A stretch of 64,000 nt of DNA, taken from contig JAKNDB010000018.1 in the NCBI GenBank assembly GCA_024305405.1, positions 496,001-560,000 on the forward strand, given 5' to 3'. This stretch comes from Dirofilaria immitis. Its lineage: Eukaryota > Nematoda > Chromadorea > Rhabditida > Onchocercidae. Below are positions 1-13,609 of the stretch, piece after piece; the first letter of the stretch is position 1, and each line of letters starts with the position of its first letter. The translations under genes were made by a program, and so were the position numbers. The notes under the pieces were generated by a model. It was not told the DNA's origin. It ran no database searches and worked only from the letters and a program-made list of their open reading frames with translations.

Positions 1-380
1 AATTTTCATAGATAAAATTGATATATGAAGTTTACAGATAAATTGATCTTATTTTTATCATAACCTTTGGTATATGTTAATGGAAAATGTAGAGGATTAT
101 TTAAAAAATTTTGAATCATAGCTAATCATAATTGATGAATTTAAACCAGATATTTTAAGAAATCGTTTTTTTTGTATTTAAATGATATTAAGCAAGTAAG
201 ATGATGATAAAACATTAGATATTGATGATAAAACATTAGAGCCAAGTAATTAAAATAATGATATGAAATAATTAAAATACTGATAACACATTGAACATAT
301 AGCCATGCAATTAAGATAATAATAATATGCAAAAATAATAATATCAAACAATTAAGATAATGATAATATGTTAAGCATAC

Positions 381-560
381 CAGGTCATCAGGTTCTTTGC
401 ATAGATTTTCAAAATGAATTCTGTGATGTCTGGCATCGGTAAATGGAAGATATAATATCAGAAATATAATAAATAAAAGAGCAGTAAATGATATAGGAAA
501 TTTTAGCAATCGTAGAAATCGCAATACTGGTAATACTAATTGTTTTGACGGTAGTAACAT
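381..560 (-). CDS. Possible first exon of a secreted-protein gene (runs off the left edge)
   Basis: Reading from the ATG at 560-558 gives exactly 60 codons and then a splice donor (CTG then GTATGC) at 381. The peptide has a basic stretch, a long hydrophobic core (residues about 24-38) and a plausible signal-peptidase site after the Ala of PFTDA, followed by a hydrophilic Cys-containing start of a mature chain. The exon ends in phase 0. The remaining exons would lie to the left, outside the window; 1-380 looks like AT-rich intron. I do not recognise the family. The same DNA also encodes a threonine-rich stretch in another frame over a trinucleotide repeat, which I consider spurious. Confidence 0.35.
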
Positions 561-600
561 GATGTTGCGATCTATCTGATTCTTCTGGAACATCTAAGAT

Positions 601-645
601 CGTCGAAGTCGTCGTTGTCGTCGTTGTCGTTGTTGTCGTCGTCCG
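601..645. repeat. GTC/GTT trinucleotide tract
   Basis: A run of GTC and GTT triplets of about 45 bases (poly-Thr if read on the minus strand). It lies just upstream of the candidate signal-peptide exon. Simple sequence; no function is implied. Confidence 0.7.
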
Positions 646-2590
646 TAATCGATGAATCCGTATTTCCATTTCTGCCTATCAACAATTTCTTCATATATCA
701 ATCTATTTAACAAAACCTCCCACCTGTTTTCATTAATTAATAGAGATGGAAGGAAGGACAAAATAAATGAGTTTGTTAGAAATAAAAGGTGGTATGCGAC
801 ATTTTACAGGTGCAACACAAAATGACCCACAAAAAAAAGAAATGAAAAAAATTCTAAAATGTGCGACAAGTTTGTATGGAAAAATTTTTTGAATTAATAA
901 GAGAAATAAGAAAAAAGAGTTAAAATTCCAGGTTAATTTTTTTTTTGAAGACTAAATTTCATGTTTCATCGTTTTCGTTTGCTTCGATGACATCTTTTCA
1001 AAATATCAAAATTGTAATCATTTCTGATAAGATTACTGGAAATGAAGAAGGTGGAAAAAAAGAAGGAAATGAAGAAAAGGCGAAAAGTTGTAAAACATGT
1101 TTGAAACTTACAAATGGCGATATCAATACAATTTTATCAAAATATCAAAAACAAGTATTGGATATGTAATTTGGAAATATGATGAAATATATTTTAATTG
1201 TTAAAGGCATTGAATTATCAGTAATTTGATAAGCTAAAAATTTGATTGATAATTAGTAATTGATAGGTGAAAATTTAATTGATATAAATATCGTATCGAT
1301 GTATTGATTATAAAATATTAAGCGATTTAGAATGATGAAATGTGATAGGAAATTTGGAAATACACCTGAAATGTATTTTAATTATTAAAAGCTATTAAAA
1401 TATCAACAACTAATCGATTAAAAATTTAACTGATATCGTTAGAAATTTTACTAATATCAATGTTACATCGATTCAATGATTATAGAATATTGAGTGATTG
1501 AAACTTATCACCTATAATTTGATAATTGAGTTTCGATAAGACAAAAATGTTTTAAAATTTCCAGTAAATTATGCTAATATTTCATAATTATTTTAAAATA
1601 TTTTATTCAAAAATAAGCTTTTATTGAAACAAAACTAGTATCGTATTCTTATCAATGAATGAAATAATCTAATATCGAAATAATTTTGAACGCAAGAAAA
1701 TTATTGATAAGATTTACACAAAAATTAGATTGATTTTCGTAATCATCAAAGTCATTATCATTTTTGAGAAAGCGACAAAATCATCAGATTAAATATCATA
1801 TTTTTATGTATTAATATTATATTTCACATTGTAAGAACTATGTTTCATCTGAATCTTAATTTTTAATCAGAATTGAAAGCCTAAATTGGAATTAATTAGA
1901 ATCGAAGAGTTGAAATCAAAATGTTAGATAAAGGATAAGTAAATCGGAAAACAATTATGATAGAAATGTGATTTGTGATAATCCGAACAACAAATTGAAA
2001 TTGAGAATATTTTCAAAACTTTTCCATCCTAAAATAAAATCATTTAATTTTATCCATTCCCGAGAAATGCATATACTATCAATAATTTTAAAATTATTTC
2101 GGAAATAATCGTAAAATAATTGAATGTTAGACGAATTCCTGCAAGAAAAATAGTTTCAAATTTATAGTAATTATGAAATTTCAAATTAAAGTCTAAATTT
2201 TATTTCTTAAATGAAATATTTTCATGAATTTATACCGTACTACTATCAATCATTTTTAAAAGTCAAGTTTCTATGACATTAAAATTCAGTCATGTTGTAT
2301 CATCATATTTGATGTATGCTTGTACGTATCTTTACTTCTATAATTTTTTCTTATTTCCAATTATTAAAAAATTTTTGAAAAAATTAAAAACCCTCGGGGT
2401 TTAAAATTTAAAATACAGTAATCCTAAAAGTATGTGCAAAAGGAATGTATGTATAAACGTGATATATTTTTAGCAAAACTTTTTGTTATAAATGTGAAAT
2501 TTTATTTTCTTTAAATTAGCAATGTATTTAAATAATATTTGTTATTATCATATAACATATTATTGTGTTACCATATTAATTCATTCATTC
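646..2590. other. AT-rich stretch with no convincing gene
   Basis: This stretch is AT-rich with frequent stops. One open frame at 945-1169 (+) starts only from TTG; its lysine- and glutamate-rich tail could be an exon, but it has no recognisable domain. Nothing else was identified. Confidence 0.5.
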
Positions 2591-2591
2591 T

Positions 2592-3582
2592 TTCGTTATA
2601 TATATATATATGATCATTCCTCTATTTCAATGATTATTTTAATCAATATTTAAATACATTAATATATATATATATATAATCATTCTTCTATTTCAATGAT
2701 TATTTTAATCAATATTTAAATACATTAATATATATATATATAATCATTCCTCTATTTCAATGATTATTTTAATCAATATTTAAATACATTAATATATATA
2801 TATATATATAATCATTCCTCTATTTCAATGATTATTTTAATCAATATTTAAATACATTAATATATATATATATATATATAATCATTCTTCTATTTCAATG
2901 ATTATTTTAATCAATATTTAAATACATTAATATATATATATATATATAATCATTCCTCTATTTCAATGATTATTTTAATCAATATTTAAATACATTAATA
3001 TATATATATATATATATAATCATTCCTCTATTTCAATGATTATTTTAATCAATATTTAAATACATTAATATATATATATATATAATCATTCCTCTATTTC
3101 AATGATTATTTTAATCAATATTTAAATACATTAATATATATATATATAATCATTCCTCTATTTCAATGATTATTTTAATCAATATTTAAATACATTAATA
3201 TATATATATATATAATCATTCCTCTATTTCAATGATTATTTTAATCAATATTTAAATACATTAATATATATATATATATAATCATTCCTCTATTTCAATG
3301 ATTATTTTAATCAATATTTAAATACATTAATATATATATATATATTTATAATCATTCTTCTATTTCAATGATTATTTTAATCAATATTTAAATACATTAA
3401 TATATATATATATATAATCATTCCTCTATTTCAATGATTATTTTAATCAATATTTAAATACATTAATATATATATATATATAATCATTCCTCTATTTCAA
3501 TGATTATTTTAATCAATATTTAAATACATTAATATATATATATATTTATGATCATTCCTCTATTTCAATGATTATTTTAATC
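2592..3582 (+). repeat. Minisatellite, about 15 copies of a ~65-bp unit with a variable (TA)n segment
   Basis: Each unit contains a nearly invariant core of about 50 bases (ATCATTCCTCTATTTCAATG and on to AATACATTAA) followed by a TA dinucleotide run whose length differs between copies. Copies differ otherwise mainly by a C/T change in ATTCCTC versus ATTCTTC. The array starts and ends abruptly in ordinary AT-rich sequence. Confidence 0.95.
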
Positions 3583-5196
3583 AAATTATATCGAATTCGA
3601 TTAATTTGTTTGGCTAAAAGTTATAAATAAGCAATTAGTAGGGAATGGATAACATATTTTTAATAAAATTGTTTGATTTGAAACAAAATTTTAAAACAAA
3701 AATATTCGAATCAATCAATTAAAAAAAAGACCTTTTTTTGAAGGGAAGCGAAAAAAATTCGGTCAACTGAGAAGTATTTCAAAGAAATTTCAATGATCAA
3801 ACGATAGATAAAATGGTAATTTATTGTTTAATAATGATAAGGAAATGAAATTCACGAAAATAATGACATCGTCATATTAATGTTCAATCAAATTGGATCA
3901 ATCAAATCAATATTGATTCTGATCTTTAATTTAATAAGCACATATTTCGAGCACTAATAATTTAGATGGTTAAAATATTAAAATTTATTTAAGTCATTTC
4001 AACTACAGTATTTATTTCATTTAAATGATTAATTGAATATTCGAAAACTATTTATAAAAAAACCCTAAAATCCCACCGTACTTCCTTCTTCTAACACATA
4101 TCTTTGGTACCATTTTCTAGATGACAAATTAACTTTCAGGGATTCCTGCCCTAAAATATTGATTAAATCTCGAGAATTCCTGTATTTAAATATTTCTTGG
4201 AAATCATAGCGAGGGATGAACGATGATGGATTTTAAACCTACCCTTGATCACTGTCCATCCGTATCAATCTTTGTCGTATCTTACAATTCCCATACTTCT
4301 CCAAATGTCTCCTTTTTCTCTTCCCGCCAACAATCGCATCTACTCCGAGCAGTTTACTTATTTTCTCTAATTTTAAACTTCAAGGCTATGAGCAGCCGCA
4401 AAGATACCATGCGATTGATCTTTGCGAGTATTGGTAAGTAGCCACTGGTCAAGAAGAGGTCAATGAGTAAGTTGAATTAAAGTCAGTTCAAGTTTTATTT
4501 AATTTAAATGTCGTAATTTCTCAACTATTTTCTCAGATATTTACGAATTTTAATTGCTTTATATTTAATTGTGATTAATTTATTTCATGCTGTTCAGAAC
4601 TGTTTTACAGTAAAATAATACTACTAACTATAATTTTCCTAAATTAAAGATGTTTAACGTGTTTCGTGACAAAATGACGCAAGCGATATTTTATTACTAA
4701 ACACAAGACTGACGTAAAAGGACGTTCTGGGATATAAACGAATAAAATTTGGTGTGAAATGTTATAATTATTAGATTCTTCTTAATTTGTTTATTGCAAA
4801 TTGCTGTTTAACTTTGCATGCATTTAAAAACCTTACAATATTATCAGTTTTCTTCGATCGATTCGATAAATAAATATCTTTGATTTAAATCACTTCCTTG
4901 TGAATAATCAATCAGTAAATTTATTAAAATCGATCAATAAATTCTATTTATTCCCGATAATTTATCTTATAACTTACTATTCCTGATTACATTGCACTAA
5001 CGATAAAATCAATAATGCATTTGGACGGTTTTGCTGATTTACAACGATCAGGCAGGGTTTATTTTAGCTAAAGTCATGAAGTATTTAGTAAAGCATGAGC
5101 CTTCGATGAAATTTTGTTCAATCTCGAGTTTGAGATGGAATAGGTGACTAAATGCTTGTGTAATAAAAAAGAAAAAAAAACATTGTTCTTATTCAG
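3583..5196. other. Intergenic region upstream of the CoREST gene
   Basis: No gene was recognised. An open frame at 4223-4441 ends at a good donor (ATTG then GTAAGT at 4432). It cannot be joined in frame to the coding exons downstream, so at most it is a non-coding leader exon. A strong acceptor (TTATTCAG) at 5196 marks the likely 5' boundary of the next gene's transcript, either by spliced-leader addition or by splicing from such a leader. Confidence 0.4.
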
Positions 5197-5286
5197 ACCA
5201 GCGTATCATTTGGTTATCGATTTATAGACGAAGCAATTGTTCAGTATCTGAAAACATCAAAAAATTATCGATTAATAAAGCGGAAG

Positions 5287-8200
5287 ATGAAAACGAATAG
5301 CAGTGCGAATATTAAATTTGATATTGGTCAAGAAATCAAAAATGGTTCAGATCAATCATCGAGACAGGTTGTTATATGTTTCTTTTTACAACATGTTTGA
5401 TTCTTGTCAATAGGTCTTCTAACTTGATCAATTTTTTAGTATCTCTTAAGTCATACGTTACAATTTATGAATTTGTGAGGCTATACTCAGCTTAATTATT
5501 CTTTTTTGAAATTTGATCACTTTAAAATCTTCGTTATGATGACTAGGTAATTTAGCTTTAATATATTTATCTTTTTATCATATTTACCTGTTTAATAAAT
5601 TTGTATAAATTTACTTTTTCTATTAAGTTACTTTTTCTATAAATTTTGTTGTTAGTAATGAATTTGAAATTTTATTAGTACATTAAAATTATTTTAAAAT
5701 AAACAAAAGAAATAGTTATTGTACTTTTTTGTGATAAAGTTAGAATTTTTAAAGTAGTTCTATTTTTTTGCTTGTTAATTTTGTTTGTGAAAAAGTTGTT
5801 GTTTCTTTATTTTTGCTATAATGAATCGACTTCTTAGTTCATTTTCTTAATTTGGAATAATCTTTTTGTAATATATAAATCTTAAGCATCTAACTAATTT
5901 TAAATTAATTTTTATTTTGGATAAAAACAGTTATCTCTAGTAATCTATTTTTTTAGCATTCTTTGGCATAACATCAACGATATTATTTTTTAAATATTTA
6001 TGCTGAAAATTTATGGGTCAATCTTGACTCATGGATTTAGAATATAATTGAATTTTAAATGAGAAAAAATTAGAACTTATTTTGAATTCCGACAATGAAA
6101 CAGGTTTTTTTTCTAGGATAATGATGAAGCCGATGGCGGTGATGAGAATATCGTAGATGAAGAAAGCAGTGATCAGGCAGGAACTCAATGTACACCACAA
6201 AGTAGTGGAGATGATGAGGATGCAGTGATGATGGAGGAGGATGCACCTGGTCCTTCAGATAGAGATTTACCCTTTTACGGCGCAGGTAGTTGATCTAAGT
6301 TTTGAAAATCTGGTAATTGTACGCTGTGGTTTTTTTAAATAATCCATACAAGATTTAATGTGCACTTTTTCCAGATCATGCAGCATTTCATCTACCGACA
6401 AATCTTGAAATTCGTGAAGGTGTTGACTATCAGTGTCCGGTACAGGATTGGACAACAGAAGATGATTATTACGATGATACAGAACGTGAGACTTGTGTTT
6501 GGCGACCGACAAATCTCCTAGAAGCTTCTGATATTAACGATTATCTTTCTATTGCACTTTCAGCCTTCAATATTGAGCAAGATCGGGTATTTTGTTATTT
6601 TGTTAAGCAATTTTTACAAAATCATTTGAAAATTTTCTCTTACTTATCGATCTTTCAACTTCGTAGCTGCCATGACAATGATATCTACTGAGTAATGCCT
6701 GGTGATGATATGTATGTTTGAAAATGTACTATTTGTTGTCATTTAAAAAGGATTTAACCTGAATATGAATCACTGATATAATAGTTTATTTGAGATATAC
6801 GGGCAATAGCATGTTCTCTGCGCTGTCATGATGATAAACGATCGAAAAAAACACTTTTATTTTATTTTTCTCCGCTGTTTTTTGCCTTCATCAATTTAAT
6901 GTAATCTTCTTTATAACTTCAGGCAATGTTTATCTTACAATCGTCAGATTATAATATCGAAGAAGCAAAACATCAGCTTGCTAAACGACGAATCAAAAAG
7001 AACCATGGAATGAGGAAGATACAGCTATTTTCAAGCAAGCACTGCAAACGTATGGCAAACATTTTAATAGAATTAGACAGTTGGTTTGTTACTTCTGTAT
7101 ATATTTGGTTTTATGATCCTTTTTTTCAGCTTTTTAATGAAGGCCTTCTTTGTGAAGGATAATTGTTTAAAAACTCGAAAAGCTAAAGATTTCTTTTTTG
7201 AATAGATATCTGAGCATTCTCGAGGAAAAAGAAGATTTAAGTTGTATTTTGCACTGTAAACTGCTTGACATACAGTCACCTGATATTTAAATCCGAGACA
7301 AGCCCGCGGTTCAAGTTCGAATTATTGAGGAAAATTATAGTTTTGTATAAAGTCTAACAATTACTCATTAATTTTTAAATGAATTTTAGTTGCCACATAA
7401 ATCGATAAAAGAAATTATTAACTTCTATTATGACAATAAAAAGAAACTAAATTTTCGAAGTATTATTGATACATTCTTGGAAGAACACAATCCAGAGTCC
7501 AGGTAATTTCTTCTTATTGTACGCTGTGCGTTTATTTGAATGTCACTGACAAATACCAACAATATTGGAGAATAAAATAATTCAAGGAGCAAACTGCTTC
7601 AAAAGAATGAGAAAATATGAAAAAAGGATATCAAAATCTTCTTTTTAAAAATTATTTGAGCTATTTTGCTTTTCTTACAATTCTGACACAAATTAAGAAC
7701 AGTCCGCATGTGATTTCTAGTAAATTAATAATTAATTTGGGAAAATGGTTTTTATTTTTAATATATAAACGTAGCATTTTTTTGTAGTAGTTCTGAAGAC
7801 AGCGATACGAATGCTACAGAAAAGCAAAACAACCGATGTTATAATTGTGAACAAACTAGAAATTTGCGGCAGATGGGTGATATGAAACTTTGTAATGCTT
7901 GTTTTATTCATTTTAGGTAACATTTAGTAGTAATTATTCAACTTTTTCGAAAATTTTAGTTTTACTCAGAAGGATAGCCTTTGAACTTTATCATAGCTTA
8001 TTCTGAATTGAATAACTTTTCATCCTCTACATGTGCAACATTATATTGAAGATTTTGAGCGGTTTGAATATCTATTTTGTTCTTTCTATAAAATTTGTAT
8101 AAATTCGTGAATCTTTCAGAAATTATCATCGTCATAGACTGTGTCTAAAATCAGTAAATCGTGGTGGAAATGCTAACGAAACTATGAAATGTCCTAAAGG

Positions 8201-9652
8201 TATTCTTTAAAAGCATTTAAAAATTTCGAAACTAAGACCAAATTGTTTACACAAAAATAATGCTTTTGAATTTTATCTTATCCAGGTTTGACGGTTTCTC
8301 TTTTTTTTCCTACATATATAGCAATTACATAAAATTAAATGTACTATTTCTATTCTAGATATAACGGAAATTGTGGAGCGGTTTGTGGAATTTGCAACTG
8401 AAGAACAGGATGATGCCCAAACACCATCATTGAAGAAAAGTGTTAACGAAATAGAAGATGATGATTTGCAGATTGTTCGTGTTGTTCGACCACGAGAAAT
8501 GAGATATACACGAATCTTGAAGCATGTTTTTAATGATTTGTTAAAATCTTTGAAAATTTTTACTTTCTAATTACTTCGATATTTCCTGAAATTTTATGAA
8601 TAATTTCATGTTAAAGATAATACTATTCATAAGAATAACTAATAACAAATGAAATGTTCATGAAAAATTGTTATTCACAAACAAATTCTATTTATCTTTA
8701 TTTATGACTGATGTTTTGGACAAAAATCTTCACTTCCGAGGACTTTTCCTTTTTTCTGATTATTGACATCTATTTAAGATTTAAGAATGGGTTACAAGAA
8801 ATAAATTCAACGGTTGTGTTATGAGTCTTTTCCAAAATAGTATAGTATAGGCATTTAATCATTCCATTATCAGACGATGCATTTATCTGGTTGGATAGGC
8901 TATTTTCAGATTTAAACATAACATATTGAATATTTCCTACTAAATATTTTTCATGCTTTAGACTATTGGAGCAGGAAGAAATGCTTGCAAGAGGAAACTG
9001 CGTAAGATTGGAACATACCTTACGAATGCAATTTGAAAAAGAGTTGAATGAACGTTAGTTTATACTAATTTGAATTTATCCCGAAATTTTATGCTAAAAT
9101 ACATAACTGATTAATGAAATTGAAAGATTTTAATTTAAACTCTTTGTAATATTTTAGATTTGGAGCGTTATAGAATTAGTCGAATTCCATCTGCAGTTTC
9201 TGGTCGTCCTCGACGTTCCCCATCCTGGTCCTACAAAGAAAAATGGCAGGCTTTATTTGGTAAATGTGATTTTTACATTTAAAAAGAGAATCAGATTTTG
9301 AAAAATGCATCTTCTTACTCGAAACGAACCTTGCATTAACCTACTGGTTTTTATTTTGGAATATCTTGCAAGTTCTTTAAATCTCTACACCATTTTTATT
9401 TTTTTTTCAGCATTTCAACGATATGGAAAGGATTTTGATGTTATTGCCGAAGTACTGGAAAGTAAGACTTCGGATATGGTAAAAGCTTTTTATTATGAAA
9501 TGCGAGAACAAATTGATGATGTAAGTTTTAAATATCTTCTTTACCCCTTATTGTTTTATTATCACTTATAGTTATTTATTATCTTCAAAATTATTTGGTT
9601 AAATTATATCATTGGTGATTTTTGAGCAAAATTTTAGGATTCCACGGTTTGA
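5287..9652 (+). CDS. rcor: CoREST/RCOR-type corepressor (ELM2, SANT, zinc finger, SANT), with one apparent frameshift
   Basis: Predicted REST corepressor, the scaffold that links LSD1-type demethylase and histone deacetylase in the nucleus. Twelve exons can be joined: 5287-5367, 6117-6285, 6375-6586, 6923-7083, 7390-7502, 7788-7916, 8120-8199, 8359-8539, 8962-9053, 9158-9259, 9411-9520 and 9638-9652, about 481 residues. An acidic N terminus is followed by ELM2 (residues ~84-155; motifs REGVDYQCP and VWRPTNLLEA), SANT1 (~182-235; PWNEED, YGKHFNRIRQ), a GATA-like finger (Cys263, 266, 281, 284), a short helical linker and SANT2 (~427-474; RYGKDFDVIAEVLESKT). Two SANT domains around a linker identify CoREST rather than MTA or MIER. 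Exon 4 needs one extra base in the A run at 6995-6999 to keep SANT1 in frame. The start is the first ATG after the acceptor at 5196; the frame is open upstream to that acceptor. The exon 8 donor (8539) is the least certain junction. Confidence 0.85.
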
Positions 9653-12600
9653 ATTGTAATAGATTCTAGAATTCAGTAATATGTTTTTGTATCATATAGC
9701 GAAAATCAACTGAATAACACAGAACGAAGGGATATTAAAAAATGTTCAAAAATTACGATGATCGCATCATTTCTCCTATGGCTCTGAAATATTATAGTAA
9801 AGCACAAGTTTATATTATATAATATTTGTGTATAAATCACAACATTCATAAGTTTTTGATGTTTTGAATGTCATCAGTTCTAGATGATCAGTAAAACTAG
9901 TGACTATTATCGGAAGCTAGCTGAAACTTACGATTTTGAGCGGAAAGTTGAAGTTCGTGCATCAAACGAAGTTATCGATATCGAATAAAAGTTGTGCATT
10001 CTTTTTTAGACAAAAATGGAAATAATAATTTTTTGATTCTTTCAATTTCCAATATAGCAATGTGTTTAAATTATGATTTTTCAAAATGTTGGAAGATTAG
10101 CAAAACCAGTGACTATTATCACTTATGTAATGTAATAACATTCTCTTCTAATAACTTTATTATTAATTGTACAGTGTATTAATTTTGAATTTTGAAATTT
10201 TATTTAAGCATAAATTTTTTTTTATTTGAATATATCAAGGTTCTCAGTTTGTTCAAGAAGAAGATGTATGAGTTCGTTTGCAGTATATGATATTTAAATA
10301 AAAATGTATTATATATGATATTTAAATAAAAATTTAGAAAAATTAAGATTCTCAGTTCGTTCATGCTCTATGATATTTGAATAAAGTTTAAAATAATTTT
10401 GCTAATTTCGGTTTTTTCTTTTTCGAGTTTTCATAAAATACCTGGGAAAACAATGTCTAATATTGTTTTTGATTGAAGCCATATAATGAAGTATTTCCAT
10501 TGTTTTATCATTCGATTGAGCTTAAATACTATTACTAATTTTGATAAAACATTTCCACCAGTATTTTATATTAGTTTTACCAATTAAACCGATATTGATG
10601 GCCAAGTTCTGTTAAATTTTAAAACATTTTAAAATAGTTTAATATTAGAATTGAACATTATTAAAGGTTAGATACTCCTTAAAGTAATTTAAAGTTGGTG
10701 ATGAAATAAGCAGAGAATAAAAATCAACCTTCATTCATAATGTATTCTTGAATCTAATTAAATTCATCGGATCTAATTACATTATGTAGGATTGATCATT
10801 TTAGATTGACATTGGTAACATTTATTCACATACAAAGATGTATGTTATGGAATCATATATATAAATAATATGATACCTTTGAAGTATGGTACATTACTGA
10901 TTCGAGAATCTTCTGATCAAACTATCGCAAGCTTTGAAAATCATTTTAGAATAATTTATAAATTTTCTGAATGTTAATTAGCTAAAAATTGCAAATAAAC
11001 TTTGATTACGTACTTTTTATATTCTCCCAGAAAGTTTATTTACATTATATTTTGGTGTTGTTTGCTAACAAACATAACAGTTGTTGGCAAAGAACACAAA
11101 GTTTGTTTTTATTTCTAAAAATTAAAGATTCTTGTTTTTAAGGATAAAGAGATGAAATCGATGGGTGATGTATTTTCAATAAGTTAGATTTTCGACGTCA
11201 AAATATTTGAAAAATGATAGTTTTGGAACTGTTCCAAATATTTCTTATTTTTCTTCAACTTACTGCACTTTAGTGGTTTTTTTATTTCAGACTTTTCAAT
11301 TTTGCGCTTATTTTGCTAACCAAATAATCTATTTTTATAATTAATAATCAAATGGAACTTTTTTCAAAAAAAAATATGTAAATTTAAATTCGAGAAATTC
11401 ATAATTTACTGATTGATTTAATGAGAACGAATAATTTCGTTCTATTCTTGTTGCACAAATTTTTCTCGACAAATGCTTCGTTATATTTCAAAATAATTTA
11501 ATTGTTCGTTTTTCTTTTTTTGATCAAATTAAGTTTAATTCAAACTAATAAAAATTTCAAATCATATCGATAAATGATATATGACATATATGAAATAATC
11601 ATTTTTGGCATTTTTTTGTTTTAAGTTTAAATAAAATTTAAAAAAAAGCCGTACTAATTAAATGATGAAATGATTATCAATTAATTAATGATTAAATTCG
11701 CATAATTGTTATCACTTTATCAATTACGGCATATATGTGTATGATATATGAATAAATAGAAACAATCAAAAATAATTAACTCAAATATTTCATTTAATTC
11801 AAAAATTTATATATTAATTCTAAACGATTATTAATTAATTTAATTAAATTTTATAACAATTATGAAATTTAGTATTAACTTAAAAATAATACTTAAAAAA
11901 AATTGAAAATAGCAATAATAAATCGATTTTCATTCTTTTCTTTTTGCTACTAAAATGCCAAAAGACGAAGAAATAAAAGAAGAATATCGACTATTTCTTA
12001 TTTTTTTGACGAGAAAAAAAAGGAAAATTTCTTCTTTAAAGCTTATTAACTTAACTAAATAAATTTCGTTTATAATAATTTATTTCCTCTTTTTCGTCCT
12101 AATAATTTTGCTTTTCAGTAGGTTCAAAATATAATCAAAGCTTTGATTATCTATTATCAAATTTTCAAATCAAAAGTTTAATAAGCAAATGGAATTCAGC
12201 AGCTTTGCAGGTCTTAACTTTTAATAAATCATTTTGATATATCAAAGCTTTGATTGTCCATTATCGTTTTTGAATATTTAAATTTAGTGAATATTCAAAT
12301 AGAGCTCAAACTTTGTAATAATAATTAATTTAAATTCAAATATACCATTTCATAATACATGAATTTAATTAAATTTCACTACCTGAATATCTACGAAACG
12401 AACTTTCTTAAATCTCTAATAGTTAAGTAAATAATTTAATAATTATTTTCCCAATCAGATTTGTCATCTAAATCTATGATAGTAAAATTTTCATCAATTT
12501 TAATGTTTTCAGCATTAATTACTGGTAATTTAATTATTTGATTACTCATCGCTCATATATTGTTTCCTGTTTTGATCATTAAAATTTGATTTCTCAACAG

Positions 12601-13600
12601 TGTTTACATTCAATTGGATTGTAAATAGATTTTATAATAGTAAGTTTCGATCACGTTTTACGCCTATGCGTTAACGCGTTAGTTATTACTTAATTATTCA
12701 TTTGTAGATATTGGATCATTTTGAACAATTTACATCAGATCTGCATATTTTAAGCTATCAAATTAACATCAAAGATTGACAAGAATTATTTATCATATCA
12801 ACTGATAAGAATTACTGATCGTATCTTTTGTGTAATACAACTATAAGTCATATTTTTACAACTTATTACAATTATTACAAACATTCCGGAGAGCAATGCT
12901 TAATTGACATGATCATTATCTTGAGAAAATATTCATTGTAAAACTTTGAATTGGTTACTTATGAAATAATACATATCGATAAGAATTTTCTATTCTCGAA
13001 GTCTTGATTTGTTTTCGGTAATTAGGAGCAAGAAATCTTCTTTTTTAAATCTATTATTAATTGATAACAAAGAAGTTACTAATTTTTTTTTTGAGAAGTG
13101 TATGAGAGAAATTTCTAAGCATTTTTAGATTACATCTCGAACTATTCGTTGAAATTTAATGTTGGATCGATAATAGATTTCAATATTTATTTTCAAACTT
13201 ATCCTTCAATCTACTAATCCTATTTATCATATCTGATCTATTAATTCTATCTTATCAGCATAACTATTAATTGAATTTTAAAATGCATTTAATATTAAAT
13301 AATATAGCATATGCTAATAATTATACCAAAATGCATAATTATCTTTTCATTTGAAATTAGAATTATTTGAATGAGATGTCGTCGAGAATTCGATAATCAA
13401 TAAATTGTGTTGTTAGAAAAATTTAAAGGCCTAAGCTGTAAATTAAGGCCATCTAATAGAGTGCTTATTTGTCTAGGCTCATTTTTTTCCATCTAATAGT
13501 TTAAAAATATGCATAAGATATGAATGATAATCGTAAATATTAACCTTTCAAAAATTTTTAAAAATAACCATATAGTTGTTTGAAATAATAATATATTTAC
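9653..13600. other. Intergenic, no gene seen
   Basis: This is AT-rich sequence with many short inverted and direct AT repeats. A tiny open frame at 11954-12061 (+, 35 codons, lysine-rich) has no supporting features. Nothing else is supported. Confidence 0.5.
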
Positions 13601-13609
13601 TATTATAGC

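Noticed and set aside
409..669. Minus-strand frame with a run of twelve threonines
   Set aside because: It is produced by a GTC/GTT trinucleotide tract and overlaps a more plausible signal-peptide frame.
4223..4441. Open frame ending at a good GTAAGT donor
   Set aside because: It cannot join the next acceptor in a frame that reaches the CoREST coding sequence without a stop; at most it is a leader exon.
7295..7330. GCGGTTCAAGTTCG, resembling a tRNA B box, in a CoREST intron
   Set aside because: The flanks do not pair as a T stem and no D or anticodon arm is visible at the right spacing.
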